From: CAVWDI01 sp963793095 | Lineage (GTDB): Bacteria; Chloroflexota; Anaerolineae; Anaerolineales; UBA4823 | Direction: 5' to 3' | NCBI GenBank assembly: GCA_963793095.1 | Contig: CAWBYY010000002.1 | Location: 496,001-560,000, forward strand | DNA: 64,000 nt | In this document: in pieces, positions 16,253 through 25,076 of the stretch | Layout: every line of letters begins with the position of its first letter | How positions within the stretch are numbered: the first letter of the stretch is position 1 | Notes under the pieces: model-generated | Databases searched by the model: none | Told to the model about the DNA's origin: nothing | What the model saw: only the letters and a program-made list of their open reading frames with translations | Made by a program: the position numbers and the translations under genes

Positions 16253-18187
16253 TTATGAATTATTGTCTTGGTTTTTGATTTCAAAGATTGTACTGGCGTT
16301 ATCTTCTTGTCTGACCTGTGTTTCCATTTCAATTATAGCGTTCGCGACTCTCTCAATTGCTACCCGCTGTTTACGGTAAAGATCTGCTTCAGACATTGCC
16401 AGCCGCATTGCGACATCACGCACCCTGCGCCCTTCAAGAAATTTCATATCCAGGATGTTATATAAAATCCACTCGGCGGTAAATTTCCGCTCTCCTTCCG
16501 GGCGAACCTGCTCCACTGCCGAGCGCAGTATAGCTCTCAGCGCGTTAGTTGGATTTTCGTCATGTTCGGGTAGAGCTTGCTGAACAACCTGAAGATCCAT
16601 GAGCGGGCTTTTGGTCAGTTTTGGCCCTCCCCAGTATTGACTTAACGCCTCTTTTACCCATAGGGGAATTTGATTTGATTCCAGGTCAAGGTAAGGCGTG
16701 GACAGGATATCAGATCCATCATATCGAGAGGCAGCCCGCATATATTGAATCATGTCCATCTGCGGAGTTAAGTCCTGCAGCGAGCTGAATGCCTGCTGCT
16801 GAAGGTTAAGGTCTTTCAGGGCAAGTGAGGCTCGCTTTACCAGGATAGAAAGTGCAGCAGACTGATCTTCGGTAAGTGTTTTTCCAGCCTCATGCTGTAA
16901 ACCAAGCAGCCCTAAAATCTGGTTCCTGGATTCAAAATCTTCGAGCAGGGGAACCAACCAGTAGTCGCCTGATGAAAATAAATCGTTGTGAAGGCCATTT
17001 TGGCCGTTTTGCTCAAGCAGGTCAGCAGACAGGTTTTCGAGGTCAAGTTTTTTTAGGTTGCCAATCGTTACCAGCAAGTCGAGCCCTCTGGTACTCAGCC
17101 CAGCAATAAAGCCCTGGGATAGCTGGAGTTGATCGCACACCGCCGCAAGAATGGCTTCAAGGAACTGGTGCATGTCTTCGGTAGTCAGCAGGCGGTCTTC
17201 AAGTGTTTGAAGCAGTTCCATTTCTTTTCGGTCACGCACTGGGAAAATAAAATGTTCCCAGGTTGGAGCGGTGAGGGTGATTAAATGTTCCAGAACCAGA
17301 ATTGAAAAAACCATTAATACTGGAAGCAGTGTTGAGACATCTACTTCATATTTTGTTCCCAGTCTGTTAATAGCGGTTGTGACCGCCAGAACTGTTGATG
17401 CAGTGACGGGGCCGCGCAGTAGCCATTTAAACAAACGTCTTTTGACCACCCGGTCAGGCCAGGCAACCCCAAAAAATGCGACCGAATACGCCATCAGCAC
17501 CAGTAAAATCGCGACAAGCACGTTACTGGCAATTAAGGTAAACCAGAAGAGTAGTGGATACTGGGCTGCGATTTGGGAGCCAAACAACAAATATGGATAG
17601 GTGCCGACTACTGGTGCGAGTGCGCCGGTGATCAGGTACCGCATTCTGCGCCGGCTGGTGCTGGTGGCTGTTCGCTGATAAGCTCTCCAAAAATTCCACC
17701 ATGAAACTCCCATGGCTATTAAATAAAGGCCCGTAAAAACAAGAGTCAGCCCGGTCCGTTCGAGGTGAGTGGTAAATTGATTGTACTGGACAAGCGGGCC
17801 GACAAGTTGTGAGAAATAGAGCGAAATTACAAATAGAATTGAGAGCAGGTAACTCAGGCGCACAGCCCATCTTCTTCGCCCACGGGTAGGTTTCCCGGTT
17901 GTCTCCAGGATCGCGTCTGAGAAATGGAGGTAAGCAGGTGGTAGAAATATGATCCCCAACCATTGGAACCGGAACCAGAATTCCAGTTGTTGGGCGGTTC
18001 TGGTCACAGAGGTTAAAGCCTCTCCAACATAGACAACAACAACACACAGGAGGATGATGGCAAATGACCTGGCGACCCGGTCGCGCAAATTGAACGATAG
18101 CGCGTATAAAAGCAGGGAGAAAGCCGTGATCGCAATACCAGCAGTCAGCAGGTCGTTCAGTATTTTGATCGAAGAGGTTGAGAACAT
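16253..18187 (-). CDS. 7TM sensor with GAF-like domain and C-terminal helix-turn-helix-like region, no kinase
   Basis: A protein of about 644 residues (the frame is open to 18265; I prefer the Met at 18187 because the 26 residues before it look non-coding and the first membrane helix follows). The N-terminal third has seven to eight transmembrane helices of the histidine-kinase 7TM type (LQFWFRFQWLGIIFLPPAYLHF region, cut at LQ). A GAF-like segment follows (LQTLEDRLLTTEDMHQFLEA, CDQLQLSQGFIAGLST). No H-box, HATPase or GGDEF motif follows. Instead the last 80 residues are helical (TAEWILYNILDMKFLEGRRV, RDVAMRLAMSEADLYRKQRVAI), resembling a DNA-binding or sigma-region-4-like helix pair. Signal and output are unknown. 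Confidence 0.65.
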   Translation of the reverse strand: MFSTSSIKILNDLLTAGIAITAFSLLLYALSFNLRDRVARSFAIILLCVVVVYVGEALTSVTRTAQQLEFWFRFQWLGIIFLPPAYLHFSDAILETTGKPTRGRRRWAVRLSYLLSILFVISLYFSQLVGPLVQYNQFTTHLERTGLTLVFTGLYLIAMGVSWWNFWRAYQRTATSTSRRRMRYLITGALAPVVGTYPYLLFGSQIAAQYPLLFWFTLIASNVLVAILLVLMAYSVAFFGVAWPDRVVKRRLFKWLLRGPVTASTVLAVTTAINRLGTKYEVDVSTLLPVLMVFSILVLEHLITLTAPTWEHFIFPVRDRKEMELLQTLEDRLLTTEDMHQFLEAILAAVCDQLQLSQGFIAGLSTRGLDLLVTIGNLKKLDLENLSADLLEQNGQNGLHNDLFSSGDYWLVPLLEDFESRNQILGLLGLQHEAGKTLTEDQSAALSILVKRASLALKDLNLQQQAFSSLQDLTPQMDMIQYMRAASRYDGSDILSTPYLDLESNQIPLWVKEALSQYWGGPKLTKSPLMDLQVVQQALPEHDENPTNALRAILRSAVEQVRPEGERKFTAEWILYNILDMKFLEGRRVRDVAMRLAMSEADLYRKQRVAIERVANAIIEMETQVRQEDNASTIFEIKNQDNNS

Positions 18188-18294
18188 TGCATATTCCAGA
18201 ATTACCGGTTTAAATTTATTGCAGATAAGATGCCTGAACAGATCCAATACAAATGTTCGAGACATGCATGGTTTTTAAATCCCGTACAAGCGGA

Positions 18295-18840
18295 TCACTG
18301 GAGCGATTTACCGAAGAAAACAACCGCATCATGATTGCTGTAATACCTGTCGTTAAACCCAATAAAATCGAACCCGTATTTTTGCGCCATTCTAATGGCG
18401 GGGTCGTTTTTTAGTTGCATCTCAAGCGCCAGCATCCGGCAGGCATGGTTGGCTCCCCATTCCAGGGAAGAGAGAAGCAGAGTAGTACCGACACCTATAC
18501 GGCGTAATCGCCTGTCCACTACCAGGTCGGTTACCCAGGCGGTCCCAGGTGCGACATTAAGACTCAGGCTCACGTATCCGATTGTATTTTCCTGAAGGGA
18601 TGCTACCAGAAGCCCGGAACGGTTTGTCCAATCGTTCAAAAGAGTTTTTGGATGGCGGGGGTATTCTACCCGTTGGGTGCGCGGCAGGCGTACTCTTCGG
18701 AAAGTAGCTGTATTGTGAATCTGGTCCCTTGAATTATGGATGTCCATCTGCAGGACAAAATCTGTCTCGTAGTTATGTTCCATCTGTGTAATAGCAGCGA
18801 TATCGCTGGCGATTGCGGATCGTATCTGGATTTCTGCCAT
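18295..18840 (-). CDS. GNAT-family N-acetyltransferase
   Basis: About 181 residues; the frame is open to 18870, but MAEIQIRSAIASDIAAITQM at 18840 is where the GNAT fold begins. The acetyl-CoA site is visible in VTDLVVDRRLRRIGVGTTLL (motif A, with the R-R-x-x-G-x-G loop), followed by ALEMQLKNDPAIRMAQKYGF, typical of RimI-like enzymes. Substrate unknown; RimI-like GNATs acetylate protein N-termini, others small amines. It overlaps or abuts the upstream membrane-protein gene on the same strand. Confidence 0.85.
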   Translation of the reverse strand: MAEIQIRSAIASDIAAITQMEHNYETDFVLQMDIHNSRDQIHNTATFRRVRLPRTQRVEYPRHPKTLLNDWTNRSGLLVASLQENTIGYVSLSLNVAPGTAWVTDLVVDRRLRRIGVGTTLLLSSLEWGANHACRMLALEMQLKNDPAIRMAQKYGFDFIGFNDRYYSNHDAVVFFGKSLQ

Positions 18841-18850
18841 AATAATTCTG

Positions 18851-19561
18851 CTAGGGTACTCCGGTTTCATCAGGGGTTCTCACCACCAGGATATTAACAA
18901 TGCAGGGCTGTGACGCCTGGGCCACGCTGTCAACAACAACCATCCCAAGCTGATATTCCCCTGGAGTGAGCCTGCGGGTGTCCCAATCGCCAAGTTTTCC
19001 ATCCCGTACTACCTGGTTTCCGGCTTGCAGTGTTAACCAGACGGCTTCCTCCGGTCTTTTTATCTCCAGTTTATAAAATCCGAAGTTCGGAATGTCCGCA
19101 GTCCCCAGAATTTCAACCACTCCGCTTACCTCCTGTCCCCCAATCGGGAAGGATATCATTATCTGGTCAGGAATGCAGCCTTCTCCAGATACAGCTTCAG
19201 GAGGCGGCTGAGCTGCCGCCATACTGTCTTCTCCCTGGTTCATCATTTCTGCAGGTACTGTTGTAGTGGCGGTCGTGAGTGGATTAATAGTAAGGGTAGG
19301 CAGGGCGGAAGCCGCTGGGATTGCGGGTGAGATAAAGTAGACCAGAACGAATTCTGATACCGCCATTGTTAGCAGCAGCACCAAAACAGTGGCTGATTGG
19401 TTTAAACGAGATTGAGCGCTCTCCCGTTCTAATCCAAAGGCGGCGTCTTTCAATTCCCACCAGGAGAGGATAAATTTTCGAATAAAGAATAATGCTGCTA
19501 ACCCGATGAGCAGATATATCCAGAATTCAAAGGCAGTAAAAAAGCCGATTGCTTCTTCCAT
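18851..19561 (-). CDS. hypothetical membrane-anchored protein
   Basis: A 236-residue protein of unknown function. It has two hydrophobic helices (about residues 12-30 and 55-80), a Thr/Pro/Ala-rich linker (TINPLTTATTTVPAEMMNQ), and an extracytoplasmic beta-rich domain (MISFPIGGQEVSGVVEILG, YKLEIKRPEEAVWLTLQAG, TPGEYQLGMVVVD). This last part resembles an Ig/FN3-like sandwich. Two cysteines (in EGCIPDQI and SQPCIVNI) could form a disulfide. The neighbour downstream is a GNAT enzyme; upstream is punA. No catalytic motif is visible. Confidence 0.7.
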   Translation of the reverse strand: MEEAIGFFTAFEFWIYLLIGLAALFFIRKFILSWWELKDAAFGLERESAQSRLNQSATVLVLLLTMAVSEFVLVYFISPAIPAASALPTLTINPLTTATTTVPAEMMNQGEDSMAAAQPPPEAVSGEGCIPDQIMISFPIGGQEVSGVVEILGTADIPNFGFYKLEIKRPEEAVWLTLQAGNQVVRDGKLGDWDTRRLTPGEYQLGMVVVDSVAQASQPCIVNILVVRTPDETGVP

Positions 19562-19644
19562 TCCCCTCCAGGTTTATCTAATTTTTACCGATAACATACC
19601 TGTACTGCCAGTTTATTTTCGGGGAACCCAAATCACGGATTCCA

Positions 19645-20481
19645 TTATAAACGAGACAGGACTTCTCGAATCAGTTCCAGTAATTTGGGGACAATAATTT
19701 CTCCAGCTTCAAGCACTTCTTCGTGGGTTGTAAGCGTATCACCATCAAGATTTGCTTTATTGCTGATACCAGAAAAACCAAGAACTCTCGTGCTACCATG
19801 TCTGGCGACAATCACTTCCGGAACTGTTGACATGCCCACTGCATCGACACCTGCTGTGCGGAGAAAGCGCAGGTCTGCTGGTGTTTCAAAAGAGGGTCCT
19901 GCCAGGGATACATAAACTCCTTCTCTGAGTGTCAAACCTTTTTCTCCGGCAATGCTGCGAGCCAGGTTTGATAGTTCTCGGTCGTATGCCTGGCCCATAT
20001 CCGGAAATCTTGGTCCAAATTCGACGATATTCGGACCTTTTAAGGGGGTCGCGCCAGCCATTCCAATGAGGTTCAAATGGTCGGTTATCAACATGACATC
20101 CCCAGGAATAAATTCCGGGTTTACCGCGCCGGCTGCATTTGTAACGATAAGTATTTCAATTCCGAGTCTTTGCATTACTCTCACCGGTAATCCTAAATGG
20201 GGCATGCTGTAGCCTTCATAGTAGTGAGCCCGTCCCTGCATGACAACCACAGGGATCCCCTCGAGATTACCCAGAACAAGCTGGCCTGTATGACCTTCAA
20301 CTGTGGAAACGGGCCAGTTGGGGAGTTTTTTATATGGAATGACAATCCGATTTTCCACGGATTCCGCCAGTGGTCCCAGGCCTGACCCTAAAATCAACCC
20401 TACCTTTGGAGAGATCCCGGACAGGCTGCGAATAACATCGGCGGTTTCGTCAAATTGTTCGAGGGTAAAATAATCGTTCAT
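19645..20481 (-). CDS. punA: purine-nucleoside phosphorylase (trimeric class)
   Basis: Splits inosine and guanosine with phosphate into base and ribose-1-phosphate for purine salvage. The 278-residue length and motifs are those of the mammalian-like trimeric PNPs: VGLILGSGLG, the phosphate-binding RAHYYEGYSM, TNAAGAVN, the base-site motif LAGPSFETPADLRFLR, GMSTVPEVIVARH and SNKANLDG (with the base-contacting Asn). The upstream gap (20482-20652) contains AT-rich promoter-like sequence and a good AGGAG ribosome-binding site just before the ATG. Stand-alone gene. Confidence 0.95.
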   Translation of the reverse strand: MNDYFTLEQFDETADVIRSLSGISPKVGLILGSGLGPLAESVENRIVIPYKKLPNWPVSTVEGHTGQLVLGNLEGIPVVVMQGRAHYYEGYSMPHLGLPVRVMQRLGIEILIVTNAAGAVNPEFIPGDVMLITDHLNLIGMAGATPLKGPNIVEFGPRFPDMGQAYDRELSNLARSIAGEKGLTLREGVYVSLAGPSFETPADLRFLRTAGVDAVGMSTVPEVIVARHGSTRVLGFSGISNKANLDGDTLTTHEEVLEAGEIIVPKLLELIREVLSRL

Positions 20482-20652
20482 TCAGAAAAATCTCCTGTTT
20501 GTTTGGTGGATAACCGCCCTGAACTAATCCTTACAGTAAACAGATTTATAATAATTTGCGAGATACCTGATTAATAAGTGACCATTAATAAACAAGCTGA
20601 GATTTGAGTATCCCAGCCTGAAGTAACTGTATATTATAACATGTCAACTCTA

Positions 20653-21690
20653 TTACAAGACCTGCTTGAATGCTTCGATGGTGTAATCCACTGCTCCGTC
20701 GTCAATCCAGTAATGGGTTACCAGGCGGATCCGGTTTGTATCCACCACCCCGATTTTCACTCCATACTGGTTTAATCTGGTCGCAAGTTGGACTGCATCG
20801 AACTGGATGGCCTCCCGGTCAAGGTTGAAGTAGACCATATTGGTGCCAGGCTGATCTGGATCAACAATAATCCCGGGAATTGTCTTTAAAACCTGGGCAA
20901 GCCGGCGGGCTCTCAGGTGATCTTCACCAATTCTCGGGGCCATTTTTTCCAGTGCGATAATCCCGGCCGCGGCCAGAATGCCTGCCTGGCGCATTCCTCC
21001 ACCGAGCTGTTTACGGATGCGGTGGGCGCGGTATATAAAATCCTCGGAGCCGCATAGAACTGATCCAACAGGCGCACATAAGCCCTTGCTGAGGCAGAAG
21101 GTCACTGAATCAAAAGGTTCTGTAAGCTCTCTGGCATCAACACCGAGCGCCGTTGCCGCATTAAATACTCTGGCTCCATCCAGATGCATGGAAATATTAT
21201 TTTCCTGCGCCAAGCTGGCCACAGTACGGGTGTAATCTAAGCCTATCGGCGCTCCACCACAGCGGTTGTGGGTGTTCTCAAGAACTATGAGCCTGCTGAC
21301 CGGGAAGTGGGCGTCATCGCTCCGAATTGCAGAGCGGATATCTTGAATATCAAGCGTCCCATCAACCTGGTTGGGGAGCTGATGCGAATGCACTCCTCCG
21401 AGAGAAGATACGCCTCCACATTCGTACAGGAAGGTGTGCGATAGGTGCCCTAGAATAACTTCATCGCCCCTGCCGCAGTGGGCGAGTATCGCGGCCAGAT
21501 TACCCATCGTACCAGAAGGGATGAAAAGGGCAGCTTTCTTCCCCATCATTCCGGCAGCTAATTCCTGGAGCTGGTTGATTGTAGGGTCTTCACCATACAC
21601 ATCATCTCCAACCGGCGCCTTGAACATCGCCTCACGCATCTCCTGAGTGGGTTGTGTTACTGTATCGGATCTCAGATCAACAATTTGCAT
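20653..21690 (-). CDS. ltaE: low-specificity L-threonine aldolase
   Basis: PLP enzyme of fold type I that cleaves L-threonine or L-allo-threonine to glycine and acetaldehyde. The 345-residue protein shows DLRSDTVTQPTQEMREAMF, PVGDDVYGEDPTINQLQ, ALFIPSGTMGNLAAI, LENTHNRCGGAPI, MHLDGARVFNAA and the PLP-lysine motif TFCLSKGLCAPVGSVL. It lies near, but is not clearly co-transcribed with, punA. With thrC in the same window, the cell can both make and degrade threonine. Confidence 0.94.
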   Translation of the reverse strand: MQIVDLRSDTVTQPTQEMREAMFKAPVGDDVYGEDPTINQLQELAAGMMGKKAALFIPSGTMGNLAAILAHCGRGDEVILGHLSHTFLYECGGVSSLGGVHSHQLPNQVDGTLDIQDIRSAIRSDDAHFPVSRLIVLENTHNRCGGAPIGLDYTRTVASLAQENNISMHLDGARVFNAATALGVDARELTEPFDSVTFCLSKGLCAPVGSVLCGSEDFIYRAHRIRKQLGGGMRQAGILAAAGIIALEKMAPRIGEDHLRARRLAQVLKTIPGIIVDPDQPGTNMVYFNLDREAIQFDAVQLATRLNQYGVKIGVVDTNRIRLVTHYWIDDGAVDYTIEAFKQVL

Positions 21691-21781
21691 TTCATTCTCC
21701 AGCTAAATTTTTTGTGGGCTTATTTCGGATGTAGGAATTTTTTCATAAGTTGTGTTTAACAAATGGCTGCCTCTATGGTGT

Positions 21782-22711
21782 TTACCAGGCAGCCTCTCGA
21801 AGTTGACCAAGAATAAAAAGTAACTCCTGTGGAAGCGGGGCTTCAAAACACTGCCCCTCATCATCTCCTGGCAGCCTGATTTCGAGGCTGATTGCATGCA
21901 GAAAGAAACGTTCCAAAGGTATGGTAGGCTTTCGTCTGCCGTATACTGTGTCTCCAGTTACTGGACAGCCCAAAAAAGCCAGGTGCAACCTGATCTGGTG
22001 GGTGCGTCCGGTTATGGGGTGAACTTCAAGCAGACTATGTTCGTGGAATGATTCAATGACCTCATACTCGGTAATCGCATCGCGGCCTTTACCAGGAGGA
22101 ACAACCGCCATTCTTCGCCGCATTCTCTCGTCCCTGCCGACCGGCGCTTCGATCCGACCGGTTGGCGTCGGCGGAGTGCCATCAATTAGCGCAAGGTAAG
22201 TTTTATTTACCTTTCTTTCGCGAAATTGATCCTGAAGCCATCTGTGAGCAGGATCATTTTTTGCTAAGATTACAATCCCTGAGGTGTCCTTATCAAGCCG
22301 GTGAACCACTCCCGGACGGCCTTCTCCACCGATACCTTCCATCCCGGGGGCATGGCTGAGGACAGCGTGAACAAGGGTCCCGGAGTTATGACCGGCAGCC
22401 GGGTGAACCACCATCCCGGCTGGTTTGTTGATTAACAGGACGTCTTCATCTTCGAAAATGATATCTAACGGGATTCTTTCTGGTACAAGTTCTGTCGGTA
22501 TAGGAGCTGGAATCGTGACCAGAATGGTAGATTGGCCTGCGAGCATACGGCCAGTTTTATCAGCAACCTGGTTGTTTATGGTTACGTGCCCATCTTTAAT
22601 CAATCCCTGTATACGGGATCGGGAGAATTCTGGAAGGCAGTTTACAAGGAATAAGTCAAGGCGTTGGCCCTGGTGATCATCATAAATAAATGTGATAGTC
22701 CGGTCATTCAC
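21782..22711 (-). CDS. rluD: RluA-family 23S rRNA pseudouridine synthase (RluD-like)
   Basis: Isomerises specific uridines of rRNA to pseudouridine. An N-terminal S4 RNA-binding domain (RLDLFLVNCLPEFSRSRIQG, then IKDGHVTINNQ) is followed by the catalytic domain with VVHRLDKDTSGIVILAKND, whose Asp is the nucleophile, and the late motif HPITGRTHQIRLHLAFLG. The frame is open to 22750, but I choose the GTG at 22711, which overlaps the lspA stop by 8 bases (residues NDRTITFIYDD follow). The lspA-rluD pairing is a common bacterial gene order. RluD versus another RluA-family target cannot be decided by sequence alone. Confidence 0.92.
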   Translation of the reverse strand: MNDRTITFIYDDHQGQRLDLFLVNCLPEFSRSRIQGLIKDGHVTINNQVADKTGRMLAGQSTILVTIPAPIPTELVPERIPLDIIFEDEDVLLINKPAGMVVHPAAGHNSGTLVHAVLSHAPGMEGIGGEGRPGVVHRLDKDTSGIVILAKNDPAHRWLQDQFRERKVNKTYLALIDGTPPTPTGRIEAPVGRDERMRRRMAVVPPGKGRDAITEYEVIESFHEHSLLEVHPITGRTHQIRLHLAFLGCPVTGDTVYGRRKPTIPLERFFLHAISLEIRLPGDDEGQCFEAPLPQELLFILGQLREAAW

Positions 22712-23279
22712 CCTCGAGTTCCTCATGGGCTGAATTGGAAACCAATTCATTGGAATCCGGGTTGTTTTCTTCTCTAAGTTTGGATTTGGCGGCCTTTTCT
22801 TTCCGTTCGCGCTGAATCAAGCTGATCGCAAGCAGGGCTACTCCGATGGATATGCTTGCATCAGCGACATTAAACACAGCAAAACCGTCCAGTGAAATAA
22901 AATCAGTAACATGTCCAATGGTAAGCCGGTCGATCAGGTTTCCAATCGCTCCTCCCAACTGCAAAGCAAGCGCCAGTCTTAACAACCAGTCCTCACGCGG
23001 GATTTTTGGAAAATAGATCAGGATTGCGATAGAAACGACAACCGCCAGAACCGCGAATACAACCCCGAAATCTCGCAGCATTCCGAAGGCGGCGCCAGTG
23101 TTGCTCCAGTGAACAATCCGGGCGTAATTGACTAACCAGTGATTCTGCGGCCAGATCTCTCCAAAGTGCAGATTCGACCTAACGATATTTTTCGTAACCT
23201 GATCCAGCAGGACGATTGCGCCCGAAATGGACAATAAAAATGCATAATCCTTAATCAATCTTTTCAAATTTTTCTCCAC
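22704..23279 (-). CDS. lspA: lipoprotein signal peptidase
   Basis: Signal peptidase II, a four-helix inner-membrane aspartyl protease that cuts the signal peptide from prolipoproteins. The catalytic aspartates are in VTDFI (Asp126) and FNVADASI (Asp140); NTGAAFGML and GGAIGNLIDRL are the other conserved boxes. The length of 191 residues includes a charged C-terminal tail (QRERKEKAAKSKLREE) longer than in most homologues. The window encodes clear substrates, for example PstS and the CapA-like lipoprotein. Its stop overlaps the rluD start. Confidence 0.95.
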   Translation of the reverse strand: MEKNLKRLIKDYAFLLSISGAIVLLDQVTKNIVRSNLHFGEIWPQNHWLVNYARIVHWSNTGAAFGMLRDFGVVFAVLAVVVSIAILIYFPKIPREDWLLRLALALQLGGAIGNLIDRLTIGHVTDFISLDGFAVFNVADASISIGVALLAISLIQRERKEKAAKSKLREENNPDSNELVSNSAHEELEGE

Positions 23280-23377
23280 AGTTCGTTAATAATTCCCCCA
23301 ATTTTACCTCAGTAACACTGGATAACTGTGGTTTTTAAGCACCCCACTCGTCTTTTGATTAAGATTGAACCCTTAAT

Positions 23378-23917
23378 TCACTTCTCTACCAGTCGGGTAT
23401 TTTCTACCAGTCTTTTCATTGGAACGTTACTAGTAGCTGCAAGGGCGCCCAATACAGGATCCTGCATCAGAGCTCCGTGTTGGATTATGCTGCTTTCTGA
23501 CCCGGGCTGCGAGTAAAAAAGAAGGTGGGCCTTGCATCTGGATAAACAATCTGAGGCGCCAAATCCCGGTACGACCACGTCCATACTTGAAAGGGAGGCC
23601 AGAGCCTGGCTCCAGCAGCACTCATTTGGTTTTCCCATTTGTTCATTACTTTTTGGTGATATAAAACTGTATGCTGTTGGTTGAGCATGGTTTCTCAGGT
23701 AATCGATATGCCAGTGCATGCGAAGAGGTCTTCCAGTAATATGCCTTCCCAGGCGGGCATTGATACCTCCGGGGCCGCTTGCGCTTCCCAGGTAAATGTA
23801 TATTCGGTTCCTGAAGGAATACTTTCCCAATCGACCAATGGTAATTTCAATTTGTTGGGGAAGGTACAGCTCCAGGGCGTACGCACCTCGAGTACGGGGC
23901 AGTGAAATTGAAGTCAT
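23378..23917 (-). CDS. GIY-YIG/DUF123-type nuclease-like protein
   Basis: A 179-residue protein resembling the DUF123 (COG1833, Uri-like) branch of GIY-YIG endonucleases. Features are RGAYALELYLPQQIEITIGR (the GxY part), NRIYIYLGSASGPGGINARL (the YIG-like part with the catalytic-type Arg after it) and RMHWHIDYLRNHAQPTAYSF, the DUF123 hallmark HWHIDYL. The C-terminal 100 residues hold several cysteines (ECCWSQALASL, DCLSRCKAHLLFYSQ), the usual Cys-rich tail. Biological role unknown; stand-alone gene. Confidence 0.85.
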   Translation of the reverse strand: MTSISLPRTRGAYALELYLPQQIEITIGRLGKYSFRNRIYIYLGSASGPGGINARLGRHITGRPLRMHWHIDYLRNHAQPTAYSFISPKSNEQMGKPNECCWSQALASLSSMDVVVPGFGASDCLSRCKAHLLFYSQPGSESSIIQHGALMQDPVLGALAATSNVPMKRLVENTRLVEK

Positions 23918-24182
23918 ATAAATAATGTTTGAATTTACGGTTTGACATCTTGCTGTTTGAATTGCGACTGTCAGGAAGGGGTTATTGATTTTTTAATGTC
24001 AAATAAATGAATTTTATCTGAAAGACACCGCCCAGTATAATTCGGCAATACCGGTTTAAATTTTGCCGGTTGGAGAGAGATAAATATCAAAAGTGACCAA
24101 TTTTGTGATTAGTGCTGGTAACCCTGTCCTTTCCCATTCCAACCATGCCCGAACTCACGAGCTGTAAGATAAACCAACTTTT
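23918..24182. other. intergenic region without recognised gene
   Basis: 265 bases between the DUF123 gene and the 3' end of the ABC-2 permease gene. It is AT-rich, with no ORF supported by a ribosome-binding site and no clear RNA gene. Upstream of the DUF123 gene it presumably carries its promoter, but no strong -35/-10 pair stands out. Confidence 0.4.
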
Positions 24183-25046
24183 AAAGATCTCGTCGATTGA
24201 ACAGGAAGACCGCAAATAAAAAAGCTGCGATTGTATATCCGGCCGCGTAAATAATCATTGCAATGCTGGGGTAATATGTGGACGCGAAAAAGGGGAAAAT
24301 CCGAGCGCTGCCACCAGGGGAGATTGGAGTTCGTGGATAGCGCGTCTCCACAGCGCTTCGCTTGGCATAACCAGGCTGGTTACCACTCCAATATTGAAGG
24401 CAATCTGGTTGGTTGAAATATCGGAAATAAAAGATCCAATCTGCTCAATCCAGCCGCCAATGAAAGCAATTCCATACAGGCCCAGAATGATCACTCCGTT
24501 TGTCAGGGTAGAAAATGTGGTGCCCCCAAGCAGAGAGATGGAGAGCAGCAGTAAAAGGTTCAACCACATTAACTCCAAAGCCCTTAACGGGTGAGGGGCA
24601 GTATAACCGGTGCGAAAATAAACAATTAGCATTACACCGCCAGCCATCAGCAGGAGATAAGCGGTAAGCATAATAGCAAAACCAAGCCATTTTCCTGTGA
24701 GAATCTCCCACCTTCGGACTGGCTTGGTTGCGATTGTTTGAATAGTGCCGGTACTTATCTCACCAGAAAGTGTGTCCGCTGAGATTAAGACTGTCATTAT
24801 TGATGCCAGAAAATGAATAACAAACATGCCGGCAGTTAATAAGAAATTGCGAATTTCATTCAGCTGAACCTGGTTGGTAAGCCCTATTCCCCGTTCCAGG
24901 TCAGAAATCAGGTAATGAAAACCTGTCCCGTATATAATCAAAAATAACAAACCAAGCCCAACCGCGGCGAATAAAATTTTACGGCGGGAGGCTTCGTAAA
25001 AAGTCAATCGGGTGATGGTTAAGATAACGCCCATTTTATGGTTCAT
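24183..25046 (-). pseudogene. ABC-2 type transporter permease, C-terminus frameshifted
   Basis: Membrane subunit of an ABC exporter, about 287 residues with six helices. The frame from 25046 contains LTRLTFYEASRRKILFAAVG at the N-terminus and GEISTGTIQTIATKPVRRWE, the conserved ABC-2 loop. At a run of five A (24287-24291) the frame slips and stops at 24255. The neighbouring frame continues with STYYPSIAMIIYAAGYTIAA and FLFAVFLFNRRDL up to a stop at 24183, the usual last helix and Arg-Arg end of this family. One added base would repair it. The ATPase gene ends 30 bases upstream. The cargo is unknown. Confidence 0.82.
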
Positions 25047-25076
25047 ATAAATTTTATGTTGTGTAAAAGGGGAAAG

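Noticed and set aside
20606..20625. TTGACA next to TATAAT upstream of punA
   Set aside because: The two hexamers are only 3 bases apart, so they cannot be a -35/-10 pair.
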